Assembly (NCBI RefSeq): GCF_015330165.1
Contig: NZ_JADDXT010000002.1
Span: 1,610,504-1,674,503, forward strand
From: Zobellia roscoffensis
GTDB lineage: Bacteria > Bacteroidota > Bacteroidia > Flavobacteriales > Flavobacteriaceae
DNA: 64,000 bases
Reading direction: 5' to 3'
Below are positions 43,295-53,482 of this stretch, one piece after another. A program made the translations under genes and the position numbers. The notes under the pieces are model-generated. The model made no database searches, had not been told where the DNA came from, and saw only the letters and a program-made list of their open reading frames with translations. Positions within the stretch are counted from its first letter, which is position 1. Each line of letters starts with the position of its first letter.

Positions 43295-44497
43295 ATGTTA
43301 AAACCTGAAATACCATTAAACGAATCCGATAGGCTTAAAGCACTTGAAAGCTTTGAAATCCTAAATACTTTGGAAGAAGAAGAGTATGATGCCATTACCC
43401 GTATTGCCGCAGACATATGTAATACGCCAATGGCACTTGTATCTCTAGTAGATGCGGATAGACAATGGTTTAAATCACATTATGGTATTGATGCTACCGA
43501 GACTCCTCGCGATTTGGCATTTTGTGCTCATGCTATAAATACTCCAGAAGAATTATTTATTGTTGAGGACTCCAGTAAGGATGAGCGTTTTGCAGATAAT
43601 CCATTGGTTACAGGAGGACCACAGGTGCAATTTTATGCAGGTGCACCGTTGAACACAAAAGACGGGTTTTCCATAGGTACTTTATGTGTTATAGACACTT
43701 TGCCACGAACCAACTTTACCACTAAACAGCAGGCTTGTTTAAGGTCATTGGCCAATCAGGTTATGACTCAGTTAGAGCTTAGGCGTCAGAATAATCTACA
43801 GCAAATTATAAACAACGAACTCAACGTAAAAAATAATCAACTCAAGCATTTTACGTATCGCTTGGCGCATGATATGAAAACCCCGTTACAAGGTATTAGC
43901 TCTTTGGTGAGTTTTATTAAGATGGATTATCTGCATCTGTTAAAGGAGACTGAAGTTCCGGAATGGTTAGATACCATTGAAGATAGGGTTAGCTATATGG
44001 AAGCGTTAATTAATGGTATTACTAACTATACCAATATAATGAACAGTGAGGTTGAATTCTCTGAGTTTAATATTGAAGGGGAAATCCATAATATTGTGAA
44101 AAAGTTAAATGTTTCATCTGTTATAGAATTGAAACTAACCAATTGCGATAACGTAGTAAACCATTCCGTAAAAAGCTTTGATCAAATAATTTCTGAGTTG
44201 ATTACCAATTCAATAAAATTTTCAAGACAACCAATTACTTCTATTGATGTTTCATTCTCCGAAACAGACGGTTTTTATTCATTTGAGTACCAAGATAATG
44301 GTCCGGGAATTCTTGAGCAGTTCTGGGAAAAGGTATTTATAATGTTCGAAACTTTGCGCAAGCTAAACCCTACAGATACCGGAATAGGTCTTGCCACTAT
44401 AAAAGCTATTATAGAAAAACTTGGAGGAACAATAGAATTAAAAAATAGACCAGATCATTGTTCCGGAACGCATTTTAAATTTACGTTGGCCAAGTAA
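43295..44497 (+). CDS. Soluble GAF-domain sensor histidine kinase
   Basis: 400 residues with no membrane segment. A GAF domain (about 25-165, with D-R-Q-W-F-K-S-H-Y-G) is followed by a coiled linker, the dimerisation/phospho-acceptor site (His192 in R-L-A-H-D-M-K-T-P-L) and an ATPase domain (S-E-L-I-T-N-S-I-K-F-S as N box; D-T-G-I-G-L-A as G2 box). No response regulator is adjacent, so the partner is elsewhere. The GAF ligand is unknown. It lies just outside the left edge of the tRNA-Ala island. Confidence 0.85.
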   Translation: MLKPEIPLNESDRLKALESFEILNTLEEEEYDAITRIAADICNTPMALVSLVDADRQWFKSHYGIDATETPRDLAFCAHAINTPEELFIVEDSSKDERFADNPLVTGGPQVQFYAGAPLNTKDGFSIGTLCVIDTLPRTNFTTKQQACLRSLANQVMTQLELRRQNNLQQIINNELNVKNNQLKHFTYRLAHDMKTPLQGISSLVSFIKMDYLHLLKETEVPEWLDTIEDRVSYMEALINGITNYTNIMNSEVEFSEFNIEGEIHNIVKKLNVSSVIELKLTNCDNVVNHSVKSFDQIISELITNSIKFSRQPITSIDVSFSETDGFYSFEYQDNGPGILEQFWEKVFIMFETLRKLNPTDTGIGLATIKAIIEKLGGTIELKNRPDHCSGTHFKFTLAK

Positions 44498-44514
44498 ATA
44501 GTCCTAGAAAACAG

Positions 44515-44600
44515 AAAAGCTTTGGAGGTAACACTTTCAAAACTTTTTTCTTGTAAAGAATACCAAAGTTCAACCGGCGACCTATTGCCTGTTGGGCAAG
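44515..44600 (-). pseudogene. Decayed 3' part of tRNA-Ala(GGC) with its terminator
   Basis: Aligns with 59973-60061 (terminator plus tRNA positions about 28-73). In the tRNA section 44558-44600, 34 of 43 bases match without gaps; the terminator section matches with a net 3-nt indel between the two. Similarity stops at the 5' strand of the anticodon stem; the D arm and 5' acceptor strand are missing. Several stem pairs are broken, so it is not functional. Confidence 0.8.
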
Positions 44601-45196
44601 AAAGTTACAATACTAAAAGGAAAGGTATATGCTTGTATTAAAGCAATAATAAGTTCGTTTTCAATACACTTCGGTATTACGATATCCCATGTGCCCAAAA
44701 ACGATACAACAAAGGTTTTTAACCAATCTATTTGTAAGTTCAAATTACAGATCTCTGTCTGTCTTTTCATGATGAGCCGGACTTTTTAGCATAGAAATTC
44801 CGTGAATTTCAGCTCAACTTATCCTCAATTGCCAGTACAGATATCCTCAATTTAAATTCTAGAACATCATTTCTTGTATAAAAGTTGAACATACACCAAC
44901 GTGTCAGAAAAGTATAAACTGGGTAAAAAGTGGGCTGTACATAAAAATTAATCAGCTGAACAAAACCTGAACAAATGGCCTAATCCAATATATGATCAAA
45001 CTTATGGTCAAAACCCACCACCTTCCTTGAATCCCTATTATTTAAAGGGGAAAACCCTATAGGCGAATTTTTTTTCCAGTATTGAAATTCAAATCAATCT
45101 ATAAAACTACTTACCTCAACAAAATACTTTCGAGAACCCATTTAACAAGCTCTTACTTCAGTTTAAAACAATCCAGACATAAAAAAGGAAGACTTA

Positions 45197-45211
45197 TGTC
45201 CAGTTTTTATT
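45197..45211 (+). promoter_or_regulatory. Island regulatory 15-mer, copy 1 (susC leader)
   Basis: TGTCCAGTTTTTATT, one mismatch to the copies at 53625 and 59148; 135 bp upstream of susC. Confidence 0.5.
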
Positions 45212-45345
45212 GAGCCTGTTTTTTATCGCCCAAATTCATAATCTGATAAATTTACCCTTGAATTTTTTTCAATAATTAAATACTTAATCCATTTCAGTGA
45301 CATATTACTACTGTCATTAAAATGCCAACTACCTAATTCATTATT

Positions 45346-48300
45346 ATGAAAGGACACAAACCAAGATTTATGAAAATGAGCGCCTTCCTGCTCTACCTCG
45401 TGTTAGGAATAGGATGGGCGTACGCACAAGAAACCATTTCAGGTGTGGTAACAGACCAAGAAAAGACACCATTGCCAGGAGTCTCCATTGTTGTAGAAGG
45501 CACCAGCAAGGGTGCAGTAACCGATTTTGATGGTAAATACTCAATTACAGCCAAAACCGGTGAAACATTAGTATTCTCCTACCTAGGTTTTAAAAGTGAG
45601 AAACGTTCGGTTTCCGCCAACAACAAAACTATAAGCCTATCTATGGAAGAAGATTCTCAACTTCTAGAGGAGGTTGTTGTTGTGGGGTATGGAACACAAA
45701 AGAAAAAAGAAGTTACAGGGGCAGTTGCCAATGTGGCATCTGAAGAATTAGTAAAAGTTCCTGTATCGGATATAGGGGCGGCCATTCAAGGAAAGGTATC
45801 TGGGGTAAATATTCAAGCCGTTAGTGGGCGACCAGGAGAGGCCGCCAATGTACAAATACGTGGTTTGGTATCATTAAACGGGGGTGAACCACTCTATGTG
45901 GTAGATAATATTCCTCAAGAAGAAAACCCAAATATAGCACCAGAACAAATTGAATCTATTGACATTTTAAAAGATGGAGCTTCGGCTTCAATATATGGTG
46001 TTCGTGCTGCAGGTGGTGTAATTTTAATTACTACCAAAAGAGGTAAAAAAGGAAAAATGAAAATAGACCTGAATACCTTTACCGGTATCCAGAATATTAC
46101 TTCTGGAACCCCTTTGTCAAATACTGCAGATTTTCTATACAATAGAGAAACAACGGCCGAGGTTGGAGGAGATGAACCACAGACATTTTTAATAGATCCA
46201 AACGCACTGGATTGGGATACGAATTTTGTTGATGAAGTTCAAAACGATAACGCCATAGTTCAGAATGTTTCTTTTAACTTATCCGGTGGATCAGAAAATT
46301 TAACTTACAATTTCAATACTACCTACTACAAACAAGAAGGGGTACTTATAAGTTCTGATTTTGATAGGTTAACAAATAGAATTACAGGGCAATTTAATAA
46401 AGGTAAATTCAAAGCTTTTGCTTCTGCTAGTTTTACAACAGAAAATCGCAAACAAGAACCATGGAATTTATTTGGGTATGCCATACAAAATGTGCCACAT
46501 AGTGCACCATTTGACCAAATCAATAGAAATGATGATGACGAAGTTTTAATATCTGCTGCAAATGAAATTTTCTATGGTTTTCTTTCTCGTCAATTGGATA
46601 ATATTGATGAAAGAGAAAACAAGAGTAATAGTATAGCTCTTAATTTGGAATATGAAATCTTGAATGGTCTGACCTATAAGTTAAACATGGGTCGTAGTGA
46701 AGGCCGGTATTTTAGAAAGTTTTTTCAACCGCAATATATTGCATTGGATAGAAATGGAAATTTAAGCCCTGCTGCCTCTAGGCTGAACGCAGAATTAGAT
46801 TATAACTACTGGTTTACTATAAGAGAAACCATTGAGCATATTTTAAATTATAACACATCATTTGGGAAACATAATATAGATCTTACAGCTGTTGCTTCCT
46901 ATGAAAAATACCGAAAAAGAACTCTAAACGTAGGAACGGTATTTGCCGAAGATGCATCAAATGATGTACAAGTATTAAATGCAGGCGCAGATCCTAAATC
47001 GCCAAATGAATTTAAAGAAGGCTATACCCTTGCTGGTAAATTAGGGAGATTACAATATAATTATGATGGCAAGTATTTAATTACAGCTAGTTTTAGAAAT
47101 GACGGCTCTTCTAAGTTTTCTGAGGAGAGGAGATATGGTAATTTTTACGGTTTTTCTGCAGGGTGGAACGTAACCGATGAAAAATGGTTTAACGTTGATG
47201 CTATTAACAACTTAAAAATAAGAGGTAGCTGGGCTCAAACAGGCTTTAACGGCATACCAGATTATGCCTTTACTCCTGTAATTGAAGCAGGGGTCAATTA
47301 CCCTTTTGGAGTAGAAGAAAATTTGGTTAATGGCCAAGTACAACGAAGGTATGCCAACCCTAATGTGGCATGGGAAACTACCATTTCTAGAAATATTGGT
47401 TTTGAGATGGGTCTTTTTAACAACAAGTTAAATATAACTGCCGATGTGTACCAGAACGATAAACAAGACATGTTAATTAACGAACAGACCTCACCATCAG
47501 CAGGTTTGTGGCAACCACGTGCTCAAAGCACCTACGGTAGCGTAGCGCTTAATGCTGGTAACATGGTGAACAAAGGGGTAGAACTTGCCGCAAATTACAA
47601 AGGGAAAATAGGTGAAAAATTAAACTTTGGTGTTTCTGGAACATGGACCCTAAATGATAATAAAATCACCAATTTAAATGGTAAGAGATTAGGGCAGTCC
47701 GGAGGAACTATTAATCGTGATAATACAACGTTCTTAGCTTTAAATGATCCTGCTGGTTCTTTTTATTTATTGCAAAACGAAGGTGTAATTAAAACGGAAG
47801 AACAATTAACAGAATACCAACAATTAGATTTAAGTGCTATTAGCTCGCCCCAACTAGGAGATTTACGTTTTAAAGATGCTAACGGGGATGGCGCCATTAA
47901 TGATTCTGACCGTGTATTCTCCGGCTCTGGTATTCCGCAGTGGGAAGCAGGATTAAATCTTAATTTGGATTATAACAACTGGGATCTTTCAATACAAAGT
48001 TACTTTGCTTATGGAGCCGAAGTATATAACGGTAATAAAAACTTGGCCTATGTAGGAGGACGCCACCAGGATCAAGTTTTCCAATGGACGCCTCAAAATC
48101 CCACATCGGATATTCCAACTTTTAGACAAAATGAAGGACATTCCAATGTTAGAGGATTTTCAGATTGGTTCTTAGAAGACGGTACCTACCTGCGAATACG
48201 AAATATATCTATAGGATATACTATACCCAACACAAAAGATTACGGAATAGACAGAGTAAGGTTATACTTAAATTCTGTTAACCCTTTAACCTTTACCAAT

Positions 48301-48414
48301 TATACAGGATATGACCCAGAAGTAGGTGGTGACAGCTTGTTTAATAGAGGAGTAGATAATGGCAACTATCCTATTGCACGCCAATTTATGATGGGAGTTC
48401 AATTAAGTTTCTAA
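45346..48414 (+). CDS. SusC/RagA-family TonB-linked transporter of the galactan locus
   Basis: 1022 residues: signal peptide (about 1-28, A-Y-A-Q), carboxypeptidase-D-like domain (about 30-110), TonB-box region with E-E-V-V-V-V-G-Y-G-T-Q-K-K, plug with E-P-L-Y-V-V-D-N-I-P and D-G-A-S-A-S-I-Y-G-V-R-A-A-G-G-V-I-L-I, barrel ending in G-V-Q-L-S-F. It imports oligosaccharides with the adjacent SusD. Together with GH117 and GH16 enzymes the likely cargo is an agar-, porphyran-, furcellaran- or carrageenan-type oligosaccharide. Confidence 0.93.
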   Translation: MKGHKPRFMKMSAFLLYLVLGIGWAYAQETISGVVTDQEKTPLPGVSIVVEGTSKGAVTDFDGKYSITAKTGETLVFSYLGFKSEKRSVSANNKTISLSMEEDSQLLEEVVVVGYGTQKKKEVTGAVANVASEELVKVPVSDIGAAIQGKVSGVNIQAVSGRPGEAANVQIRGLVSLNGGEPLYVVDNIPQEENPNIAPEQIESIDILKDGASASIYGVRAAGGVILITTKRGKKGKMKIDLNTFTGIQNITSGTPLSNTADFLYNRETTAEVGGDEPQTFLIDPNALDWDTNFVDEVQNDNAIVQNVSFNLSGGSENLTYNFNTTYYKQEGVLISSDFDRLTNRITGQFNKGKFKAFASASFTTENRKQEPWNLFGYAIQNVPHSAPFDQINRNDDDEVLISAANEIFYGFLSRQLDNIDERENKSNSIALNLEYEILNGLTYKLNMGRSEGRYFRKFFQPQYIALDRNGNLSPAASRLNAELDYNYWFTIRETIEHILNYNTSFGKHNIDLTAVASYEKYRKRTLNVGTVFAEDASNDVQVLNAGADPKSPNEFKEGYTLAGKLGRLQYNYDGKYLITASFRNDGSSKFSEERRYGNFYGFSAGWNVTDEKWFNVDAINNLKIRGSWAQTGFNGIPDYAFTPVIEAGVNYPFGVEENLVNGQVQRRYANPNVAWETTISRNIGFEMGLFNNKLNITADVYQNDKQDMLINEQTSPSAGLWQPRAQSTYGSVALNAGNMVNKGVELAANYKGKIGEKLNFGVSGTWTLNDNKITNLNGKRLGQSGGTINRDNTTFLALNDPAGSFYLLQNEGVIKTEEQLTEYQQLDLSAISSPQLGDLRFKDANGDGAINDSDRVFSGSGIPQWEAGLNLNLDYNNWDLSIQSYFAYGAEVYNGNKNLAYVGGRHQDQVFQWTPQNPTSDIPTFRQNEGHSNVRGFSDWFLEDGTYLRIRNISIGYTIPNTKDYGIDRVRLYLNSVNPLTFTNYTGYDPEVGGDSLFNRGVDNGNYPIARQFMMGVQLSF

Positions 48415-48424
48415 AAAAAAAGCT

Positions 48425-50152
48425 ATGAGATCAATACATAAAATATTTATAAAGAGCATTGCAATTCTAGCACTGGTTGTTACTGGTTGCAATGAAAGTA
48501 CATTTTTGGACGAATCAAATCCAAACGCTCTTACCGAAGAAAAGTTTTGGAAGAACGAGGGACATTTTAATTCTGCACTGGCCTCAACCTATGGAGCGCT
48601 TCAATACCGATCGGTAAGTGGGGCAGAGTTGGTACAAGAATTCGTTTTAGGGGATATTGGCGGAACCGAGTCTTGGTATAGACCTTATCCGTTTAGGAAT
48701 TTGACCTATAGTAATGGGCAGGTTCATTTAACAAACAAATGGGAAGAGTTGTATGTGGGTATTTTTAGGGCCAACTCTATAATTTCACAACTAGAAATAG
48801 TAGAGGAAGATATTCTGGATGATGAAGTTAAGGCACAAATAGAAGGTCAGGCACGATTTTTAAGAGCATTCTTTTATTTTCAAATTGCCCATACGTATGG
48901 TGGAGGCATGATACATGATGGGGCAGCGCAATCTATAGATGAATTAAGCAAGCCCTTATCCAGTATTGAGGAGATAAACAATCACATCATTATTCCGGAT
49001 TTGGAATTTGCCATGAACAATTTACCGGAAACTTGGGATGGTGCTGAAGTAGGTAAAGCTACCTGGGGAGCTGCTACTTCTCTACTGGGTAAAGTATATC
49101 TATACGATGAACAATGGGGCCAAGCAGCTCAATTATTTAAAGAAGTAATAGATTCTGGTGTATATAGATTAACCCGTAATATTGAAGATAATTTCACACA
49201 TGAAAACGAGTTTAACGAAGAGTCTATTTTTGAAGTAAACTACTCGTTTGACATTAAGCCTGGTAATAGTGGTTTTGCCGAAGATGATACCACTAATGGT
49301 GGAGCAGGAGCAGAATCTACTACACTTAGTACAGAAGTAGGTCATTTACAATATGGAGCTTTTAATACGGTAATAGCTTCTTATAATCTTCATGAAATGT
49401 TAGTGAATGATGAGGTTGACCCTGATAACTCAATTAATGACGGCAACCTAGAGTCTCGCAGAATGAACTATACTATTGCTCCAAGAAACGGTGAAGGAGA
49501 CTGGTACCTTGAACCTTTTGCAGAAGCCAAAGCCAATTGGGGCGGTGGGCAAAGTGCCTATGTAAAAAAACACTCAAACTGGTACCATCTTGACCAGGAG
49601 CCTCCTCGCGGTAGAAGCGGTATTAACTTTAGACACATACGCTATGCCGATGTTTTACTTATGTATGCCGAAGCAGTTCTAAATGATTCTGGAGATTTTA
49701 TGACTGCAATGCAATATGTAGACATGGTAAGAAGCCGAGCAGGAGTTTACACCTTACAACAGTATATGGATATGAATGGCGGCATGTTTCCTCAATTACA
49801 CGTAAGTAAACAAGTGCATGGGGATCAACCTTTAGTTGCTCCAAGTGTACAAACCGTACTGACCCATATTCAGCGTGTGGAAAGAACCATTGAATTATGT
49901 TTTGAAGGGCACCGTTATAAAGATTTAGTGCGTTGGGGTATTGTTAAAGAAGTTTTTGATGAGTTACGTGCCGATGAAATTTGGCGTGAAGATAATTTAG
50001 ATGTTACCGGTCAAGGTGAGGCTCCTCTTTTTATATCGGGAAGAGTAAGGCCCGACTTTGTATTATCATCTCAAAATTATAAGTCAGATCAGCATGATTA
50101 TTTTCCAATTCCTACTGGGGAAGTGCTAAACAACCCTAATATAAATAACTAA
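48425..50152 (+). CDS. SusD/RagB-family glycan-binding lipoprotein
   Basis: 575 residues; lipoprotein signal (V-V-T-G-C, about Cys22), N-terminal F-L-D-E-S-N-P-N-A-L-T-E-E-K-F-W and A-R-F-L-R-A-F-F-Y-F, and C-terminal R-x-R-A-G-V and E-L-C-F-E-G-H-R-Y-K-D-L-V-R-W-G, all typical of SusD. It caps the SusC pore and binds the oligosaccharide. Starts 10 bp after susC. Confidence 0.93.
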   Translation: MRSIHKIFIKSIAILALVVTGCNESTFLDESNPNALTEEKFWKNEGHFNSALASTYGALQYRSVSGAELVQEFVLGDIGGTESWYRPYPFRNLTYSNGQVHLTNKWEELYVGIFRANSIISQLEIVEEDILDDEVKAQIEGQARFLRAFFYFQIAHTYGGGMIHDGAAQSIDELSKPLSSIEEINNHIIIPDLEFAMNNLPETWDGAEVGKATWGAATSLLGKVYLYDEQWGQAAQLFKEVIDSGVYRLTRNIEDNFTHENEFNEESIFEVNYSFDIKPGNSGFAEDDTTNGGAGAESTTLSTEVGHLQYGAFNTVIASYNLHEMLVNDEVDPDNSINDGNLESRRMNYTIAPRNGEGDWYLEPFAEAKANWGGGQSAYVKKHSNWYHLDQEPPRGRSGINFRHIRYADVLLMYAEAVLNDSGDFMTAMQYVDMVRSRAGVYTLQQYMDMNGGMFPQLHVSKQVHGDQPLVAPSVQTVLTHIQRVERTIELCFEGHRYKDLVRWGIVKEVFDELRADEIWREDNLDVTGQGEAPLFISGRVRPDFVLSSQNYKSDQHDYFPIPTGEVLNNPNINN

Positions 50153-50163
50153 AATTGCTAGAT

Positions 50164-51762
50164 ATGAAACCATATAAATTTTTAACCATACTATCGGTTT
50201 TTGCCTTACTTGTTGTAAGCTGCGAAAAGGAAGAAGAACTAAATATAAATGATGTCAACCACCGTATTGTGGTAACCTCCGAACAAGATTTTGAAAACAA
50301 AGTCATTGTAGGTGGCCATATAGATTTTGGTGATATTTCCAGAGGGGTGGAGTCAAGAACATGGACTTTGCCGGACAATGCGCGTGTTGTTGGAGAACCG
50401 GGCAATACATCATCTAAGGACATTATCAAAGGTATTTTTAATAAAGCAGGTGTTTATGATGTTGTATTGAGTCAAAAATTTAAGGGTAACGTTTTTCCTA
50501 ATGATGACAGTACAGAACCCATTAATGGTAGAGAGCTAGATACAACTATTGTTGTAACAGTTATAGACTCTATAAAGTCTGTATTAAAGGCATTTAGAAT
50601 AAACCCGGACGGTTCTACCGGACCTGAAATTGACCTAGCAGACGGTGCTGAAAATGAACTTGAAGCCAGTAACGCCATTCGGTTATCTTACACCGCAATA
50701 GGTGAGCCTCAAGGGGTATCATGGAAATCTGAGGGAGGTAAACCAAACGCTATTAATATTAGCGATGATTCTGAAGTGGATATGAGGTTTAATAGGTTAG
50801 GGTCTTGGGATATTGAATACATTGCCTCTAGATTTAGGCCAACGGATGCAGATACCCTTTCTTTTGAAAAAGTAATAAAAGTTATTCCTTCTACCGCTCC
50901 AGTTACTTTAGACCGGGTGGCAGAAAGAAATGATAAAATTGCCTTAGAGTTTAGTAGGGAGATGGATGGCACTACGGTTAATGCCGCAGATTTTTCCGTT
51001 AGAATAGAAAACAATAGAGATGAAATGAACCCTATTGAACTTAGCCCTACTGTAACATCGGCCACTGTAGATAATAATGAAGCAACTATTGTTATTCTTG
51101 AATTGGACGGCGAACAGCTATATAATGATGACCAAGTTTTTGTAAGTTATACTCCTGGAAACTTAAGAACTGTTGATGAGGTTGAATCAGAAGCTTTTAT
51201 GGATGCTCCGTTAACAGATTTTGACCCTCTAGAAAACCTTTATCCATCTACAGCATATGATTACGGTTTTGAAACATCAACACCAGAAAATTGGGCATAC
51301 CTGGGTTGGGGAGCACATTGGGGCGAATATGATTTGAGTATTGGTGTGGCCAACACACGTACAGGAACAAAAAGTCTTGATATTAATTTTAGGCCTAATG
51401 GCGGAATGATCGTTGAACATAGGGATACCGGCGGAAATCCAGTTGTAATAACTCTTGAAGAAGGTAAAAGATATGAGTTTGGTTATTGGATCTATGTAGA
51501 AAGTAATCTATCAGGAGTTCCTTCAGGAACTGAATCCTCGGATATTAGGGTATACCCTTCAAACTGGGCTTTTGAACTGATACCTACCGTATTTACTCCT
51601 GATTTGCCTACTGGAGAATGGGTATATCAAAAGCAAGAATTTGATGCAGGTTTTACAGGTGAAATAAGTTGGTTCATTAGAGGGTATAATGAATTTCACC
51701 CACAAGACATTAAATTTTATATAGATGATATGTATTTAGCAGAGGTACCTGTTAGACCATAA
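50164..51762 (+). CDS. SusE/F-position glycan-binding lipoprotein (PKD-like and C-terminal CBM-like domain)
   Basis: 532 residues; lipobox L-V-V-S-C (Cys18) then acidic K-E-E-E, suggesting surface export. The N-terminal about 130 residues are PKD/Ig-like, the middle (about 245-345) resembles SwmB-type Ig repeats, and the last about 170 residues (from Y-D-Y-G-F-E-T-S) look like a jelly-roll carbohydrate-binding module. It occupies the third position after susCD where surface glycan-binding proteins sit. The ATG at 50164 gives a proper signal; an in-frame TTG at 50155 is rejected. Confidence 0.8.
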   Translation: MKPYKFLTILSVFALLVVSCEKEEELNINDVNHRIVVTSEQDFENKVIVGGHIDFGDISRGVESRTWTLPDNARVVGEPGNTSSKDIIKGIFNKAGVYDVVLSQKFKGNVFPNDDSTEPINGRELDTTIVVTVIDSIKSVLKAFRINPDGSTGPEIDLADGAENELEASNAIRLSYTAIGEPQGVSWKSEGGKPNAINISDDSEVDMRFNRLGSWDIEYIASRFRPTDADTLSFEKVIKVIPSTAPVTLDRVAERNDKIALEFSREMDGTTVNAADFSVRIENNRDEMNPIELSPTVTSATVDNNEATIVILELDGEQLYNDDQVFVSYTPGNLRTVDEVESEAFMDAPLTDFDPLENLYPSTAYDYGFETSTPENWAYLGWGAHWGEYDLSIGVANTRTGTKSLDINFRPNGGMIVEHRDTGGNPVVITLEEGKRYEFGYWIYVESNLSGVPSGTESSDIRVYPSNWAFELIPTVFTPDLPTGEWVYQKQEFDAGFTGEISWFIRGYNEFHPQDIKFYIDDMYLAEVPVRP

Positions 51763-51803
51763 ATTTACTACCCCTAAGTCTTAACCGTCATTTTTTATAT
51801 AAC

Positions 51804-51836
51804 AAGGGGCAGCCTATTTAAAGGCTGCCCCTTTTT
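51804..51836 (+). terminator. Terminator of the galactan susCD operon
   Basis: AAGGGGCAGCCT (51804-51815) pairs perfectly with AGGCTGCCCCTT (51822-51833), followed by T. It lies between convergent genes. Confidence 0.9.
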
Positions 51837-51898
51837 CATTGCAAATTATAGTGATTCTTTTTTGGGCGGTTTTATTGCACTGATCAGACAAGAAGAGT

Positions 51899-53482
51899 TT
51901 AAATGGTAGACATAAAATCTATAAGGTTTTCTCCTTTTTCCAATTTCAATTTCTTTCGCAACCTATATCTTGAGGTATGTACACTTTCAATTGTAATACC
52001 CAATAAAGAAGACATTTCCTTACTGGAAAATCCTAGTTTAACCAGGGCGCAAAGCTTTAAATCCGTTTGTCCTAAATCTGGATATTTTGATCTTATTTTT
52101 TCATAGAAACTTTGGTTTATAGAAGTAAACCTAGCTTCAAATTCTTTCCAATTGCCACCGGGGGAATTCTGAAAACCTTTCAGCATATTATGAATTGCTT
52201 TTGCATCTATGGCATCACTTTTAGAGATGTTCTGCTTTAATTTGGCAATAAATTCCTCTTTTTCGATGAGTTGAAGGGCAGAGGCCGTTAGTTCCCGATT
52301 TTTTAACATCATAACCTCATTGGTCTTTTGTTTTTCCAGTTTGTGTTTTCTTCTGAGGTTTCTAAATAATAGAAAACCGTACAAAAACATAAAAACTACT
52401 ACTACGCCCATTAAGATGTTTTGTAAAAAACCTATCCTCTTTTGGTCTTCCAGCTTCTCTATGCGGACCTCTTTAAGCAGAGCTTTTTCTTTTTCTTTTT
52501 GAAGTCTATATCTATCCTTTATTTCAAATAAATGTTTGTGATTTTTACTTTTTCTTCCAAAGATGCTTTCGTTTAGTTCTTGCGCTTTATTCTTGTAAAA
52601 AAATGCTTCTTTGTAGTTGTTCTGATTATAATATATCTGAGACAAAACCTCATAGTTGAACAGCTTGTAGCCTAAATGCTTATTGTACATTTCCGAAAAT
52701 CTAAGCGATTCTTTGTAATGCATTATAGCTTCTTCCAAATTCCCTTTAAGCTTATGTACCTCTCCCATTAAGAAATGGACAACAGTAAGATATGAAGGAC
52801 TTTTCTGTTCAAAAAAGAGCTTAGTATCATTCAATGTACTCAATGCGTTATCATAATTTCCCGCCACAGCATCAAAATAGCCTTTCTCGGTCTCTACGTA
52901 ATATGATTTTTTATTGGGGTCTATCTTTTTCAAGGAAAGTTCACAACTATCCAGATAAGTCTTTGCCATAACATAATTGTGGTTTACCCTATAACAGTTC
53001 ACAATGGCAAAGTAGTTACTGACCAAATAATCCCTACTTATCTTTTTTTCCTTGAAAAGCTTCTTTTTGAGTTTTAGGGACATATTAAAATAACGCAATG
53101 ATTCTTCTTCCCTTCTATAAGCGGTATATAGCCAACCTAATTCTTGGTAAATACGAGATTTGGAAATATCGTCATCAGATAGATCTGCTAAAATCAATGC
53201 TTCCCAATATCCATCATAAGATTTTCCGTAATCCAACACATTGTCATATACCCCCGATAATTGGCACAGGTTATTAATTAAATTTATAGTATCCTTTTGT
53301 TTTGAATAATAGTCAATACCCGCCTTCAGGTAATAAATAGCACTATCCAATTTTTTTGCCGTAAGTTGGTTTGCCTTCTCTATATACTTGTTTGTACCAT
53401 AGGGCTCTTGGGCATTTGCACACAAACAGATAAAAAGAAAAACCACACTAAGCATTTTTAGCAATCTCGGACGCTTTATCAT
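51899..53482 (-). CDS. Membrane-spanning TPR-LuxR regulator (SusR-like topology)
   Basis: 527 residues: signal peptide (1-24, A-N-A-Q), about 7 TPR-like repeats on the periplasmic side (about 30-310), a coiled stretch, one transmembrane helix (about 351-374), a second coiled region and a C-terminal LuxR-type helix-turn-helix (about 460-527, D-L-K-L-C-A-L-V-K-L-G-F-S-S-K-E-M-S-S-L-L-G split by turns). This lets an inner-membrane protein sense a periplasmic ligand and bind DNA directly, as in SusR-type polysaccharide-locus regulators. It is the only regulator in the island and the natural candidate to bind the shared 15-mer. Confidence 0.85.
   Translation of the reverse strand: MIKRPRLLKMLSVVFLFICLCANAQEPYGTNKYIEKANQLTAKKLDSAIYYLKAGIDYYSKQKDTINLINNLCQLSGVYDNVLDYGKSYDGYWEALILADLSDDDISKSRIYQELGWLYTAYRREEESLRYFNMSLKLKKKLFKEKKISRDYLVSNYFAIVNCYRVNHNYVMAKTYLDSCELSLKKIDPNKKSYYVETEKGYFDAVAGNYDNALSTLNDTKLFFEQKSPSYLTVVHFLMGEVHKLKGNLEEAIMHYKESLRFSEMYNKHLGYKLFNYEVLSQIYYNQNNYKEAFFYKNKAQELNESIFGRKSKNHKHLFEIKDRYRLQKEKEKALLKEVRIEKLEDQKRIGFLQNILMGVVVVFMFLYGFLLFRNLRRKHKLEKQKTNEVMMLKNRELTASALQLIEKEEFIAKLKQNISKSDAIDAKAIHNMLKGFQNSPGGNWKEFEARFTSINQSFYEKIRSKYPDLGQTDLKLCALVKLGFSSKEMSSLLGITIESVHTSRYRLRKKLKLEKGENLIDFMSTI

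Larger units (their letters stand above)
44498..45345. other. Intergenic region: tRNA relic and susC leader, no gene
   Basis: 848 bp. Holds the decayed tRNA-Ala copy (44515-44600), two minus-strand TGTTCAG words (44956-44962, 44967-44973), one regulatory 15-mer (45197-45211) and a 7-bp inverted repeat GACATAA/TTATGTC just before it. Short frames here have no support. Confidence 0.6.

Noticed and set aside
44592..44789. Short frames on both strands next to the tRNA relic
   Set aside because: Opposite-strand frames over the same bases, with no start context, family similarity or promoter; treated as non-coding island edge.
45174..45203. GACATAA/TTATGTC inverted repeat as a terminator before the galactan susC
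   Set aside because: Only 7 bp, an 11-nt spacer and no immediate T run; more likely part of the regulatory region.
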